The notes under the pieces were generated by a model. That model ran no database searches. It worked only from the letters and a program-made list of their open reading frames with translations, and was not told the origin of the DNA. 64,000 nt of DNA from Crotophaga sulcirostris (lineage: Eukaryota; Chordata; Aves; Cuculiformes; Crotophagidae): positions 905,133-969,132 of the forward strand of contig VYZB01000336.1 in NCBI GenBank assembly GCA_013397455.1, written 5' to 3'. The translations under genes and the position numbers were made by a program. This document shows positions 23,101-33,825 of this stretch, piece by piece. Positions within the stretch are counted from its first letter, which is position 1. Each line of letters begins with the position of its first letter.

Positions 23101-24856
23101 ACTGTTTTGTGGTCCCCCCCCATGGAATCATTAAGGTTGGAGAAGACCTCTAAGATCATCCAGACCACTGTGGACCCCCCCAGATCTTCAAGTCCATTGG
23201 GGAAGATCTAAGATCTTCAAGTCCATTGGGGATGGCCCCCCCTCATCAAGTGCGTGGGGAATGGTCTAAGATCTTCAGGTCCGTGGGGGATGGTCTCCCC
23301 CCCTCATGTCCATGGGAGATGGTCTAAGATCTTCACATCCATTGGGGATGGTCTAAGCCCCCCCAGTCCATTGGGGATGATCTAAGATCTTCAAGTCCAT
23401 TGAGGATGGTCTGAGACCCCCCCCCCCATTAAGGTAATCCCAAGCACAACCACAGGATCCAACCTTGGAAGTCTTCAAGGCCAGGTTGGATGGGGCTTGG
23501 AGCACTGTGATCCAGTGGGAGGTGGCCCTGCCCAGAAAACTGGATGGCCTTGGAGGTCCCTTCCAACCTACCCCATTCCGGGGTCCCATCACCACTGCTT
23601 TGTCACCTCTAACAGAACTAAACCAACCTCAGAAGCTTATCTGAAAATTTTCCTCCTCCTTTCCAGCACGAGAACACCCTCACTTTAGCGACTCTCCGGA
23701 TCTTCAGCAACCACCTGGGCCAGCCTCATTTCCACTTCAATGCTAACGAGATGGGTTACGTCATTAGCGGCTGTGGCCAGGTAATCAATTATGGAATGAG
23801 ATGTCAATGCTGAGCCCCATCCCTTTCTGGTTCTCCAAGAACATCACAGGACAGTTGTTGTTGTCCAATATGGAATCATGGGATGGGTCGGGTTGGAGGA
23901 ACCTCAAAGCCCACCCAGTTCCACACACAAGGACACCTCCCACTGGATCAGGGTGCTCCAAGCCCCACCCCCCCTGGTCTTCAACACCTCCAAGAATGGG
24001 GCAGCCACCACTTCTCTGGGCAACCTGGCCCCCCCCCTCCCCACCTTCGTGGTGAAGAACTTCTTCCTAAGTTGACTTCTTTATCCCACCCCCCCCGAAT
24101 TATTCTATCTGGAGTCACCTCCAACTTCAATATCGGCATCGGAGATGTCATCTTCTTCCCGGTTGGAACCCAACATTACATCAAGAGCATCTGTGAAGAG
24201 GACTTGCTGTTGATTCTGGGCTACAGCACAGGAAACCAGGTGGGACCTCGTATGGGCAAGGGGACCCAAAGACCTTCAACTTGATGTCATTAATTAGATC
24301 CTTGACAATTAATTCATGTCAGGGGGGGTGGAGTTGGATGGGCTTTGAGGTCCCTTCCAACCACAACCATCCCATAGCTTGATGGGCTTCGAGGCCCCCC
24401 CCAACCCAAACCATTCCATGGGTTTTGAGGTCCCTTCCAAAGCAAACCATTCCATCCCCCCCTGGGCTTTGAGGTCTCTTCCAACCCAAACCATTACATG
24501 GCCTTTGAGATCCTTTCCCCCCCAAACCATTCCATGGTTATATGATCCCTGGATGTGTTCAAGGCAAGGTTGGAAGAAGCTTGGAGCAACCTGACCCAGT
24601 GGGAGGTGTCCCTGCCCATGGAACTGGATGGGCTTGGACCCCCCCTCCAACCCAAACCACTCCACGGTTTGATGGGCTTTGAGGTCCCTTCCAACCCAAG
24701 TCCTTCCATGATTTTATGATGAGGTCTTCTCCTTCCTAGCTCGAAACTCTTCGCATGAACCCCCCCCTTCACGGGACAGCAGATCACATTCTTGCTCAGC
24801 TCTTCTTCAAAGACCAGAAGGAGTTTAAGAATTTCCCTGGGGCAACCAAAAAATGA
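17182..24856 (+). CDS. Membrane-anchored bicupin protein at the DYNAP locus
   Basis: Coding exons: 17182-17259, 18595-18819, 19798-19896, 19951-20157, 20658-20891, 21859-22012, 22938-23047, 23667-23780, about 24093-24239, 24740-24856. They total 1485 nt (494 aa) and all phases join. Residues 1-36 are short and charged. Residues 37-61 ([16 protein letters not shown] and on) form one transmembrane helix followed by NNST sequons, which predicts a type II membrane protein. Cupin 1 has motif 1 PHWHFNANE (His190, His192, Glu197) and motif 2 [12 protein letters not shown] (His237). Cupin 2 has PHFHFNANE (His390, His392, Glu397) and [12 protein letters not shown] (His435). Both four-residue metal sites are complete, as in oxalate-decarboxylase or germin-like bicupins; the substrate is unknown. 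The anchor resembles mammalian DYNAP, which as I recall sits at this locus. Odd points: the acceptor of exon 9 (24090-24096) and codons at 24761-24767 are overwritten by C runs; the exon 7 donor GTTGGC is weak; the first exon is the least certain. Confidence 0.82.
17335..18410. mobile_element. CR1 pair in bicupin intron 1
   Basis: Minus copies at 17335-17560 are followed by a plus copy at 17575-18410 that encodes a remnant of the reverse-transcriptase C-terminus ([15 protein letters not shown] frame, [13 protein letters not shown]). Confidence 0.85.
18825..19590 (-). mobile_element. CR1 copies in bicupin intron 2
   Basis: Minus copies at 18825-18960 (GACTTGGTTGGAAAAGACCC) and about 19105-19590. 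The latter contains lattice C runs at 19211, 19455, 19516 and 19577. Confidence 0.8.
20240..20625. mobile_element. CR1 fragments in bicupin intron 4
   Basis: Minus 20240-20385, then two plus pieces to 20625. Confidence 0.8.
20905..21540. mobile_element. CR1 fragments in bicupin intron 5
   Basis: Plus 20905-21045 and minus 21300-21540, with unique sequence between them and from 21540 to 21858. Confidence 0.8.
22285..22700. mobile_element. CR1 fragments in bicupin intron 6
   Basis: Minus 22285-22445 joined head to head with plus 22445-22700. The rest of the intron is unique. Confidence 0.8.
23120..24085. mobile_element. CR1 fragments in bicupin introns 7 and 8
   Basis: Minus 23120-23165, plus 23465-23590 (both before exon 23667-23780), and minus 23870-24080 up to the masked acceptor. 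Confidence 0.8.
23165..23430 (+). repeat. Minisatellite, about 30-base unit, in a bicupin intron
   Basis: Around eight or nine copies of AAGATCTTCAAGTCCATTGGGGATGGTCT lie between bicupin exons 7 and 8. C runs at 23175, 23236, 23297 and 23358 replace 7 bases inside units. A related pair of units occurs at about 36998-37032. Confidence 0.85.
24330..24720 (+). mobile_element. Tandem CR1 3' ends in the last bicupin intron
   Basis: About five successive copies of GGGCTTTGAGGTCCCTTCCAACC...CCATTCCATG precede a longer plus piece (24545-24720). It resembles the array at 3855-4250. Confidence 0.8.
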
Positions 24857-25002
24857 GGAGAAGAACTTCTGGTAGGACTTAACCCCCCCACGAGTTTCTT
24901 CATGACTTTGGTACCTTTGTCCTTACTTTTCCACCAAAAAAAAGGAAGATTTGGGGGTTGTTAATTGTAAAGAAGTTGTATTTTGTATCGTTAATTATTT
25001 AT

Positions 25003-25008
25003 ATTAAA
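25003..25008 (+). terminator. ATTAAA polyadenylation signal of the bicupin gene
   Basis: ATTAAA sits 147 bases after the bicupin stop codon, in AT-rich 3' UTR-like sequence. CR1 begins soon after, at about 25035. Confidence 0.55.
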
Positions 25009-25034
25009 GCCATTCCCACCATAACGAGTGCCCA

Positions 25035-25650
25035 GTAATGAGTGACGTTCCTCAGGGGTCAGGATTGGGATGGGTGGTGTTTAACACCTTGGTGAAAGAT
25101 ATGGATTGAGGTCACCCTTTGTTGATGACACCACGCTGTGTGATGTGGTATACACACTGGATGTTATCCAAAAGGACCTGGGGAGGTGGGGTTGCGCGAA
25201 TGTCATGAAGTTTCAGCAAGGCCAAGTGGAAGGTCCTGCAGCTTCTGGTGGGCCAAGGCAGGTTTGGATTGGAAGAGGCTGCCCAAGGTAGTGGTGGAGT
25301 CACCATGCCTGGAGGGTTCAAAGAATGTGTAGATGGGGCACCGGAGGACATGGTTTAGTGGTGGGAGCTGGCACTGTTAGATGTGATCTTAAAATGCTCT
25401 CCAACCTCAATGATTCTGGACCCAGAGCCTTTGATGTCCAAGTCCTACTTGGCCTGTAAAACCAATCCTGATCTGCAGGTCAGTTATGTGACAATGAAGT
25501 TCCTTCTCCTGGACACCTATGTAACATCTTGAAGGTGATGAACATGATCTTTAAGGTCCCTTCCAACCAAAACCATTCCATGATTCCATGATCTTCAAAG
25601 TCCAGTCCAACCCATTCCATGATTCTCTGATCTTCAAGGTCCAAACCAAC
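25035..25650 (+). mobile_element. CR1 copy and tails after the bicupin gene
   Basis: Plus body 25035-25430 (TCAGGGGTCAGGATTGGGATG) and two tail pieces at 25540-25650. 25650-25970 is unique. Confidence 0.8.
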
Positions 25651-25974
25651 CCATCCCAGCCTCACCATGACTCCACCAGCCTCCCAAACCCTCTCGGCGA
25701 GGCAGCAGGGACAGCTGGAGTTGGGATTGGAGAAGACCCCCCCGCGGGGACCTTCACTGGCTACCACCTAGCCTGGCCTTGACCCCAACCCCAGTACTGG
25801 GGGCTGGGTAGACCTTCTAAGTCCTGGAGCACCCCAAGTGCTTCCAGGTGTGAGTAGAGGAACAAGTTGCTGGCTCTATCTCTGCTAAGATGCTCCTTAG
25901 GAGATCCAGTGGTGTCCACTAGGTAGGGGAGATGGTCTTCTTGGCGCATGGGAAAAGGCTGAAGAGCAATCATG

Positions 25975-26400
25975 GAAGGTTGGGTTGGAAATGACCTCAA
26001 ACTCCATCCAGTTCCATGGGCAGGGACACCTCCCATTGGATCAGGGTGCTCCAAGCCCCATCCAACCTGGCCTTCAACACGTCCAGGGATGGGGCAGCCA
26101 CCACTTCTCTGAGCAGCATGAGCCAGTGATGGCAGATAACATTATGGACCTCCTTCCTCATTGTGGGCCTGTTCTTCACCCTACATTTGCCATTGAATCA
26201 TAGAATCGTTAAGGTTGGAAAGGGCCCCCCCGCTCAACCATCAGCCCAACCCCACCATGTCTCCAAGCACCACATCTCCACAGCTCCCCCCCCCTCACCA
26301 GGGATGGCAACTCCACCTCTTCCAATGCTTGAACATCTCCTACAACCCCCCCCTTTGAGATCCCACCAGCTAAAATTCTCGGGCAGAGCTTGGTAGCATC
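25975..26400 (-). mobile_element. CR1 fragments
   Basis: Minus copies 25975-26130 and 26195-26400. 26400-26990 is unique sequence with no recognised gene. Confidence 0.8.
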
Positions 26401-26999
26401 TTGCAAGGTCTCCTTCCAGGATGAGGGTTTCCAGAAGCCACCATCCAGGATGACTTCATAACTAAACCTGCTCTTTGCCACCTCCTTTCTCGTGCCAACA
26501 AGTTCAATCCATCCCAAAAGGACATCTCCACCCTTTTATAGCCTTTTTGGATCTCAGCCTGGTCAGAAACATTGAGGAACCTTGATCTATGCCTAGGCAA
26601 ACACGGCCAAACCCAACCCACGTGGTCATGAGTCATGTCAGAAGCTGAAGGAGCTTTTGAAGGTGAGCCAAGGGTGGTTGGGTCCAAGTTTTTGATGGCT
26701 CCATAGCTTGGTTTATGGGAGAATAGTGCTAAATGATAGAGATGGTAACCTTTTATGGTCCAAGGTTGGATGTTCTCCCCACCAGGGAACCTCCCAGCAC
26801 CATAAGAGATCCCTGCCAAGGTCTTTGTGGGTTTATGAGTTGGACTTTGCCTGGGCAAATGTTCACCATGAGCCCAGAGAGCACACAGTAGCACCACCGG
26901 GCCATCTCCAACCGCTCTACAAAAGAGATGGGCTTCCATGGAGGGGTCAGTGGAGGTGGCTTTGAGGGATGTGGGGACCTCCTTCCTTTGGTGTGAGAC

Positions 27000-27620
27000 A
27001 AGGAGCTGCATCCAAAGAGGTGGGACCAGCAGGGAGAGGGAGGAGGTTCTGCCCCTCTGCTCCACTCTGGTGGGACCTGTCTTGAGTACGATCATTCCTG
27101 GCTTGCATCAGCCATGTGGTGGACAGTAGGAGCAGAGAAGGGATCGTCTGCCTGGACTCACCCCAAATCCTGGGGTCAGTTTTGGGTTACTTACTTGAAG
27201 AAGGACCTTGAGCAGCTGGAGCACATCTAGGGAAGGGTCTGGAGCCAAGGGGTTCTAGGAGGAGCTGAGGGACCGGGGGCTGTTTAGCCTGGAGAAGGCT
27301 GAGGGGAGACCTCCTTGGCTCTCTGCAGCTTCTGGAGAGGAGGTTGTGGTGAGGTGGGTGCTGGGCTCTTCTCCGAAGGGATGGGATGAGAAGAAACAGC
27401 CTCAAGTTGCACCAGGAGAGGTTTAGATTGGACATCAGGAAAGACTTCTTCACAGAAAGAGTGGTGAAGCCCTGGCAGAAGCTGCCTACGACAGTGGTGG
27501 AATCTCCATCCCTGGAGGGGTTGAAAAGCCATGGAGATGTGGCATGTGGGGACACGGTTTAGTAGACATGGTGCAGTTAGACTGGATGAGCTTAGAGGTC
27601 TTTTCTAACCTTCATGGTTC
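27000..27620 (+). mobile_element. CR1 copy
   Basis: Plus body ending TCTTTTCTAACCTTCATGGTTCC, which grades into the expanded array at 27600-27925. 27925-28460 is unique with no recognised gene. Confidence 0.85.
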
Positions 27621-27925
27621 CACAGATCCTTGGTTCCACAGTTCCTTGATTCAATGGTTCCTTGATTCCATGGTTCTATGGTTTCATGGTTCTGTGGCTT
27701 CATGGTTCCACAATTCCATGGTTCCTCGATTCCATGGTTCCTCGATTCTATGGTTCTTTGATTCTCCCCCCCCTTGGTTCCAGAGTTCCTTGGTCCTATG
27801 GTTCCTTGGGCCCATGGTGCCTTGATTCCATGGTTCCTCAATTCTCTGGTTCCTCAATTCTGTGGTTCCTCAGTTCTGTGGTTCCTTGATTCCATAGTTC
27901 CTTGATTCCACCATTCTATATTCTA
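27600..27925 (+). repeat. Expanded GGTTCCTTGATTCCAT array
   Basis: More than twenty imperfect copies of a 12-17 base unit (TGGTTCCTTGATTCCA) follow directly on a plus-strand CR1 3' end. This looks like expansion of the short tail repeat that ends CR1 elements. Confidence 0.85.
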
Positions 27926-28459
27926 GGTGGGTTCACAAAGTTCTTCTGACCTTCTCCTCGGCGCAGCAGTAGTTTGAAACAACCTTCCCCCCACCCCCAC
28001 CACCTGGTTGACCTTTCTCCAAGTTTTAATAGTCTGGAGCTGGACAACATGGTGCAAATGGCAGCTGTTGCCCCCCCAAGGTGCTGCTAATCCTGGAGAA
28101 AGGTCAGGAAGCTCCTGACATGCCACATAGGATCTTCTGCCTCATTGAAGCTGCTAATTAAAGACCTCCTGCTCGTTGGAGATCATTGCTGGAGTGGGGG
28201 GGGATGTAGGGACTGGTGGGAGAGGAGGAACACCTCTCGGTGACATGTGATCTTCTGAATCCATAGGTTAAACCACTTAAAGGCCCCCGACTTCTTTGCG
28301 GTGAACGATGAGTGGGGGAGACTGTGGTTGAAGGCTGCCGTGGGTTGAGATGGACACAAGAAAGTCTCCAAAGCTCCTGGTGCCCTGCAGGTGGGTGCAG
28401 ATCATGGAAAGGGGGGGTTGGGTGGTGGTGCTCTTCAAAAGCAGTGCTGGGGTGGGATC

Positions 28460-29140
28460 ATGGAATCATAGAAGGTGGTTGAGGTGCTCAGGGAGCTGGT
28501 TAGTGGTGGACAGGTGTGGTTGGACTCCATGATCTCAAAGGTCTTTTCCAATCAAGTGATTCTATGATTCTATGAGAGGACCATGAGCATCCTCACCTGG
28601 AATCACCAACAAGTTTGACCCCCCCCTTAGAACCATGGAATGGGTTGGGCTGGGAGGGACCTCAAAGCCCAGACAGTGACATGGGTAAGGACACCTCTCA
28701 CTGGATCAAGATGCTCAAAGCCCCATCCAACCTGGCCTTCTACACCTCCAGGGATGGGGTAGCCACCACTTCTCTGGGCAACCTGGGCTAGGGCCTCCAC
28801 ACCCTCTCAGGAGAACATTTCTCCCGAAGTTCTCATCTCAGTGTCCCCTCTTCCAGCTTCAAACCATGCTCCAAAAATGGGCTTGAGGTGGGAGAAAGTC
28901 CTTGGGGCTTCTTATCCTTCCTGCTGCCTGAGAACAGCAAAGAGATAGAATCATGGAATCATTAAGGTTGAAGACGACCTCTAAACTCATCCACTCCACC
29001 ACCACCACCACTAAACCATGTCCCCAGGTGCCACATCTACGTGTGTCCCCCCCCCCATCAGGGTTGAACCTCCACCACCGCCCTGGGCAGCATCTGCCCG
29101 GGCTTCACCGCTCTTTCCATGAAGACATTTTTGAACCTAT
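28460..29140. mobile_element. CR1 cluster
   Basis: Plus 28460-28580, minus 28625-28870 and minus 28945-29140. 29140-29490 is unique. Confidence 0.8.
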
Positions 29141-29489
29141 GGAAGGTAGGAGGTTCCTCCCCCTCCCTCCCCCCCCTCCTGCAGGTTTTCAGACCTTTGT
29201 GGCAGAGCTTCACAGCAGGGTTTGCTGGGTCTTCAAAACAGGTGACATAAAGATGTTCAAGCCTACTTAACTCTTCCTCTCCAAAGGCCAATCCACCACA
29301 TGAACCAAGAAATCATCAGAAGCTTTAGAGGCACTGAGACAATATTAAAATCTATCTCCTGAGACACCTCCAACAAGGTCTACCCTGTCCTTTGAGGGAC
29401 AGCATGGTCTTCTATGGTAGGGTGTACTTCCTTGCAGGAAAGGGAAACTGCACAGGAGATCCAGCATGGAGGGAATGTGAAGGTCCATG

Positions 29490-30310
29490 AAAGAGGGGAG
29501 GTTGAGATGAGATCTTAGGAGGAAATGTTCTCCTCGGAGGGTAGTGAGGACCTGGCCCAGGTTGTCCAGAGAAATGGTGGCTGCTCCATCCCTAGAGATG
29601 TTCAAGGCCAGGCTGGATGTGGCTTGGAGCAACCTGATCCAGTGGGAGGTGTCCCTGCCCATGGCAGAGTGTGGAACTGGATGGGTTTTGAGGTCCCTTC
29701 CAGCCCAAACCATTCCATGGTTCCATGATTCTAACTTGAAGTCAACCAGAAACCCCAGATCCCATCCCTGGAGGTGTTCAAGGACAGGCTGGATGGGACC
29801 CATCCCATTCCACAAAGTTGAAACTATGGGTTTCTACCATCTCAGTGTCCACCACGATTGGTGTTTGCAGCAGAAATGAAGACAACCTGGGCGTAAACCA
29901 AGCCACAGCCACCTCTTCTGCAGAAAAAAGGTCACCAGTTGATCACCAAGGCAACATCTTTCCCCAAGCCAGCATCTTCTTGGCAGCTCCATCAGCACAG
30001 GATGCTTCACAAACCAGGTTTGACCTGGTTTGACTTCAGCGTTGCTTAGCGACCTCCTGTGCTCCAAGCCCCATCCAACCTGACCTTCAATATCTCCAGG
30101 GATGGGACAGCCACCACTTCTCTTGTGGCAACCTGGGCAACCTAGGCCAGGGCCTCTTCACCCATCATGGAATCATGGAATAGATTGGGTTGGAAGGGAC
30201 CTCCAAGCCCATCCAGTTCCATGGGCAAGGACCCCTCCCACTGGATCAGGCTGCTCCAAGCCGCATCCAACCTGGCCTTCAACACCTCCAGGAATGGGAC
30301 CAACCTGACA
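29490..30310. mobile_element. CR1 cluster
   Basis: Plus 29490-29810, unique 29810-30060, then two minus copies to 30310. Confidence 0.8.
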
Positions 30311-30519
30311 GTGTTATCTAGGAGAGAAGGGATTGTTTCAAACCAAGCTTTCTGGTTCCACCACCTCCACCCACCTTCTGCCTAAGGACCCCCCCGATGA
30401 AAGAGCTTTGCTGGGGCACTGAGGAGACGGTCTGTGGCCTCTGGTCACCTGTCTGGGTTGCTTTTAGATGTTCCACCTGGGAGAAGAAGGGACGGAGCTG
30501 GAAAGAAACAGAACTGGTT

Positions 30520-31300
30520 TTGTATCACAGAATCACTGAATGGTTTGGGTTGGAAGAGACCTCCAAGCCCATCCAGTCCCACCTCCTGCTAAAGCAGGGT
30601 CACGTCCAGTGGTTGCACAGGAACACATCCAGGTGGGTTGGATTTCTCCAGAGAAGGAGACCCCACTCCCTCCCTAGGCAGCCTGGTCCAGGGCTCCATC
30701 ATCAACAGACGAAAGAAGTTTCTCCTCGTGTTCAGGTGGAACTTCTTGTGCTCCCGTTGGTGCCTGGTGCCCCTTGTCCTGTTGCTGAGTCTGGCCCCAT
30801 TCTCCTGCCCCACCACTAGATATGGATCAGCATTGATGGGATCCCATCTCAACCTTCTCCTGTCCAGGCAGGACAGACTCGGGTCCCTCAGCCTCTCCTC
30901 CTCAGAGATGCTCCAGCCCCTCATCATCTCCATGGCCTCTGCTGGGTTCTCTCCAGCTGTTCCTTGTCTTTCTGGAGATAGAGAGCCCAGAAGTGGACAC
31001 AGGACTCCAGCTGGGGCCTCCCTGGAGCAGAGCAGAGCAGAGAGGGAAGAGAACCTCCCTCACCCTGCTGGCCATTCTCTTCTCCATCCACCCCGGGATC
31101 CTCTCAGCCTTCTTGGCCACACTGCTGGCTTCTGGTCAGCTTGGTGTCCACCAGGTCCTTCTCCACAGAGCTGCTTCCCTCATCTCTGCTGGTGCACGAG
31201 GTTGTTCTTCCTGAGCTGCAGGACTCTGCTCATGCTTTTGGTGAGCTCCATGAGGATCCTCTCCACCAAACGCTCCAACCTGTCCAGGTTTCAGTCTTCT
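30520..31300 (-). mobile_element. CR1 copy of a distinct subfamily
   Basis: Its 3' end reads TGGTTGCACAGGAACACATCC and AGGAGACCCCACTCCCTCCC, unlike the abundant copies. 31300-31780 is unique with no recognised gene. Confidence 0.8.
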
Positions 31301-31784
31301 GGTGAAACACAAGGCAGTTTGTGTCCCATAGACATGGGTCACACTCCCTCTTCCTTCCGCCTGGACCTCCAAACTCAGAAACCATCGCAAAATGGTGGCT
31401 CTGAGCTCTCCAGACACCAGGAGGACCAGGACACATGGGAGGTCCCATGGTGGACATTAGGTGGCTTAATGAGGTTCATAAAGAGGAACTTTCCCATCAT
31501 GATTAACAGCCCTGAATCTACTGCTCTCGGTAGCTCAGCCAAGCTGATCTCTTGGGCTTTGAGGTTCCTTCACCTTGGTTAAAGACAACTGGTGAGGAAC
31601 CCCTATGGAATTTTTCTGGGTATTCAAGGAGGAGCAGGGACATCTCATCTCCATAGTGCCTTCTCCTCCAAGACTTACCAAACCTGCATTTCCCACCTTC
31701 CCAAGATGGTGCATGAGAGCGTGGTGGCAATCAGTCAGCACGTCAGGACCATGTTCTACTACAGACTGTGGAGAAGGTCACAGA

Positions 31785-32575
31785 ATCATGGAAAGGTTTG
31801 GGTTGGGAGGGACCTCAAATCCCAGACAGTTCCACGGGCAGGGACACCTCCCACCAGATCAGGGTGCCCCAAGTCCCATCCAACATGGTCTTCAACACCT
31901 CCAGGGATGGGGTAGCCACCATTTCTCTGGGCAACCTGGGCCCAGGCCTCCCCACCCCCACAGGAAAACTTTTCTTCCTAAGAAAAGCAGCCTGGAGGAG
32001 AAGGATCTGGGGTGTTGGTCAACAGTGGCTAAACGCCCCCCCGCAGTGGCCCAGGTGGCCAGCATCCTGGCTTGGATCAGCCATGGGGTGGCCAACCCCC
32101 CCCGGGAAGGGATCATTCCCCTGGACTCACCTTGACTCTTGGGTTCAGTTTTGGGCCCCCCCCCCCAAGGAGGACCTTGAGGGGCTGGAGATCTTCTGGA
32201 TAAGGGGAATGGAGCTGGCCCCCCCGCTGTAGAACAAGGGTTATGAGGAGCAGCTGAGGGCCTTGGGGGTGCTTCAGTCTGGAGAAGAGGAGGCTGAGGG
32301 GAGACTTCATGGCTCTCTGCAGCTCCTGGAGAGAAGGTTGTGGTGAACTGGGTGCTGGTTTCTTCTCCCAAGGGATGGGATGAGAGCAAATGACCTCAGG
32401 TTGCATCAGGGGAGGTTTAGGTTGGACATTAGGAAAAATGTCTTCACAGAAAGAGTGGTGAAGCCCTGGGTAGTGGTGGAGTCTGCTTCTCTGGAGGGGG
32501 TTCAAAAGCCGTGGCAATGTGGCACTTGGTGACACAGTTTAGTAGCCATGGCGGGGTTGGGCTGATGGACTTGAT
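31785..32575. mobile_element. CR1 pair
   Basis: Minus 31785-31985 and plus 31985-32575, with six or more lattice C runs. Confidence 0.85.
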
Positions 32576-32844
32576 ACCTCTCCACCCAAGGAAGTAGGCA
32601 GGTGAGAAGAAAGAGGTTGCAGTTTCTCCTTGAACTGGATCAGGAGGCAGGACCACTCCCTTGGAAAACAGCTGGTAGAACCTGAAGAACCATCCAAACC
32701 ATGGCTGGATGCAAGGTGGGGCCAGCCAGGCTGCAGGACTGGGTTTGCAGGTTCCTCTCCTCCTTCCTCTTCCAGGAAGGCAGGGATGGGACCTCCTTGG
32801 GCTGGGGGATTTGCTCCAGAGCAAAAGCCTGGTTTCCTCAAGGA

Positions 32845-33420
32845 CATGGGCAGGGACATTGTCCACTGGATCAGGGTGCTCCAAACCCCATTCAACATGA
32901 CCTTGGACACCTCCAGGGATGGAGCAGCCAGGATTCCTCTGGGCAACCGCCCCCCCCCACATCATGGAATCCTGGAATGAGGTGGGTTGGAAGGGTCCTC
33001 AAAGCCCATTCCCCCCCCACCCATGCGCAGAGCCACCTCTCAGTGGGATGGACTTCAAAGCCCCATTCAGTCTGGCCTCAAACACCTCCAGGGATGATGG
33101 AGCATCCCTTCTCTGGGACACCTTTGCCAGTTCCTCACCACCACGATTGGACCTTTAACATCGTTGAGTCCAACTCTGCCAACTCCACCACTAACCCCCC
33201 CCCTGAAGTGCCCCAGCCACCTGGTTTTTTGACCCCTCCAGGGATGGAGACTCCACCCCCCCCCTGGGCAGCTTCTTCCAGTACTTGACAACCCTTTCCC
33301 TGAAGGAACATCTCCTCCCCCCCAATCAAAACTTCCCCAGGCCAACCTGAGGTTGGTCCCCTCATACCATCCCACGTCCCCCCCGGAGAAGAACCCACCA
33401 CCACCTCCTTGCAGGGGAAA
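32845..33420 (-). mobile_element. CR1 fragments
   Basis: Minus copies about 32845-33130 and 33140-33420; heavily overwritten by lattice C runs (32951 to 33378). Confidence 0.8.
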
Positions 33421-33429
33421 CAAGGGATG

Positions 33430-33825
33430 GGGACCCACCAGGAGGCCAAAGGGCCCCGACGGCGCCCTCCCCTGCCTGCCAGGGTACCATTTCTGGTGGG
33501 AACGAGGCCCTGAGGAAGGTTCCTAAGGCAGCACCACCTCCTCCACCCACCACGGGGCGGTCGTCCACGTCCTTCTGGCGCCGCCTCCTCCTGCAGAGGG
33601 AGGAGCTCATTCCCTTGCTGTTTCCTCCTTCCCCACCACCAGAAGAGAGGAGGAAGAGGCAGCCACCTTCCCGGAGGACAGGTCTGTGCTGCTGGGAATG
33701 GTGGCCGAGGGCGGGGTGGGGACAGGGGAGGAGGGACCTTCTAGTCTTGGGGGTCTGGAGCTGCGGGGAGGCACAATGGAGACCGGACTGGGGGGCGGAA
33801 CGTGCCCCCCCCCCTTGTACCCGCC
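33430..33825. promoter_or_regulatory. GC-rich unique stretch, possible RAB27B 5' region
   Basis: This CpG-containing, non-CR1 sequence lies 5 kb upstream of the first coding exon of RAB27B, which must have an untranslated exon upstream. A donor-like AGGACAG/GTCTGTG occurs at about 33680. The link to RAB27B is inference only. Confidence 0.22.

Noticed and set aside
30638..31582. 314-codon plus-strand frame
   Set aside because: Lies mostly on the reverse of a minus-oriented CR1 copy; GC-rich CR1 3' ends often stay open.
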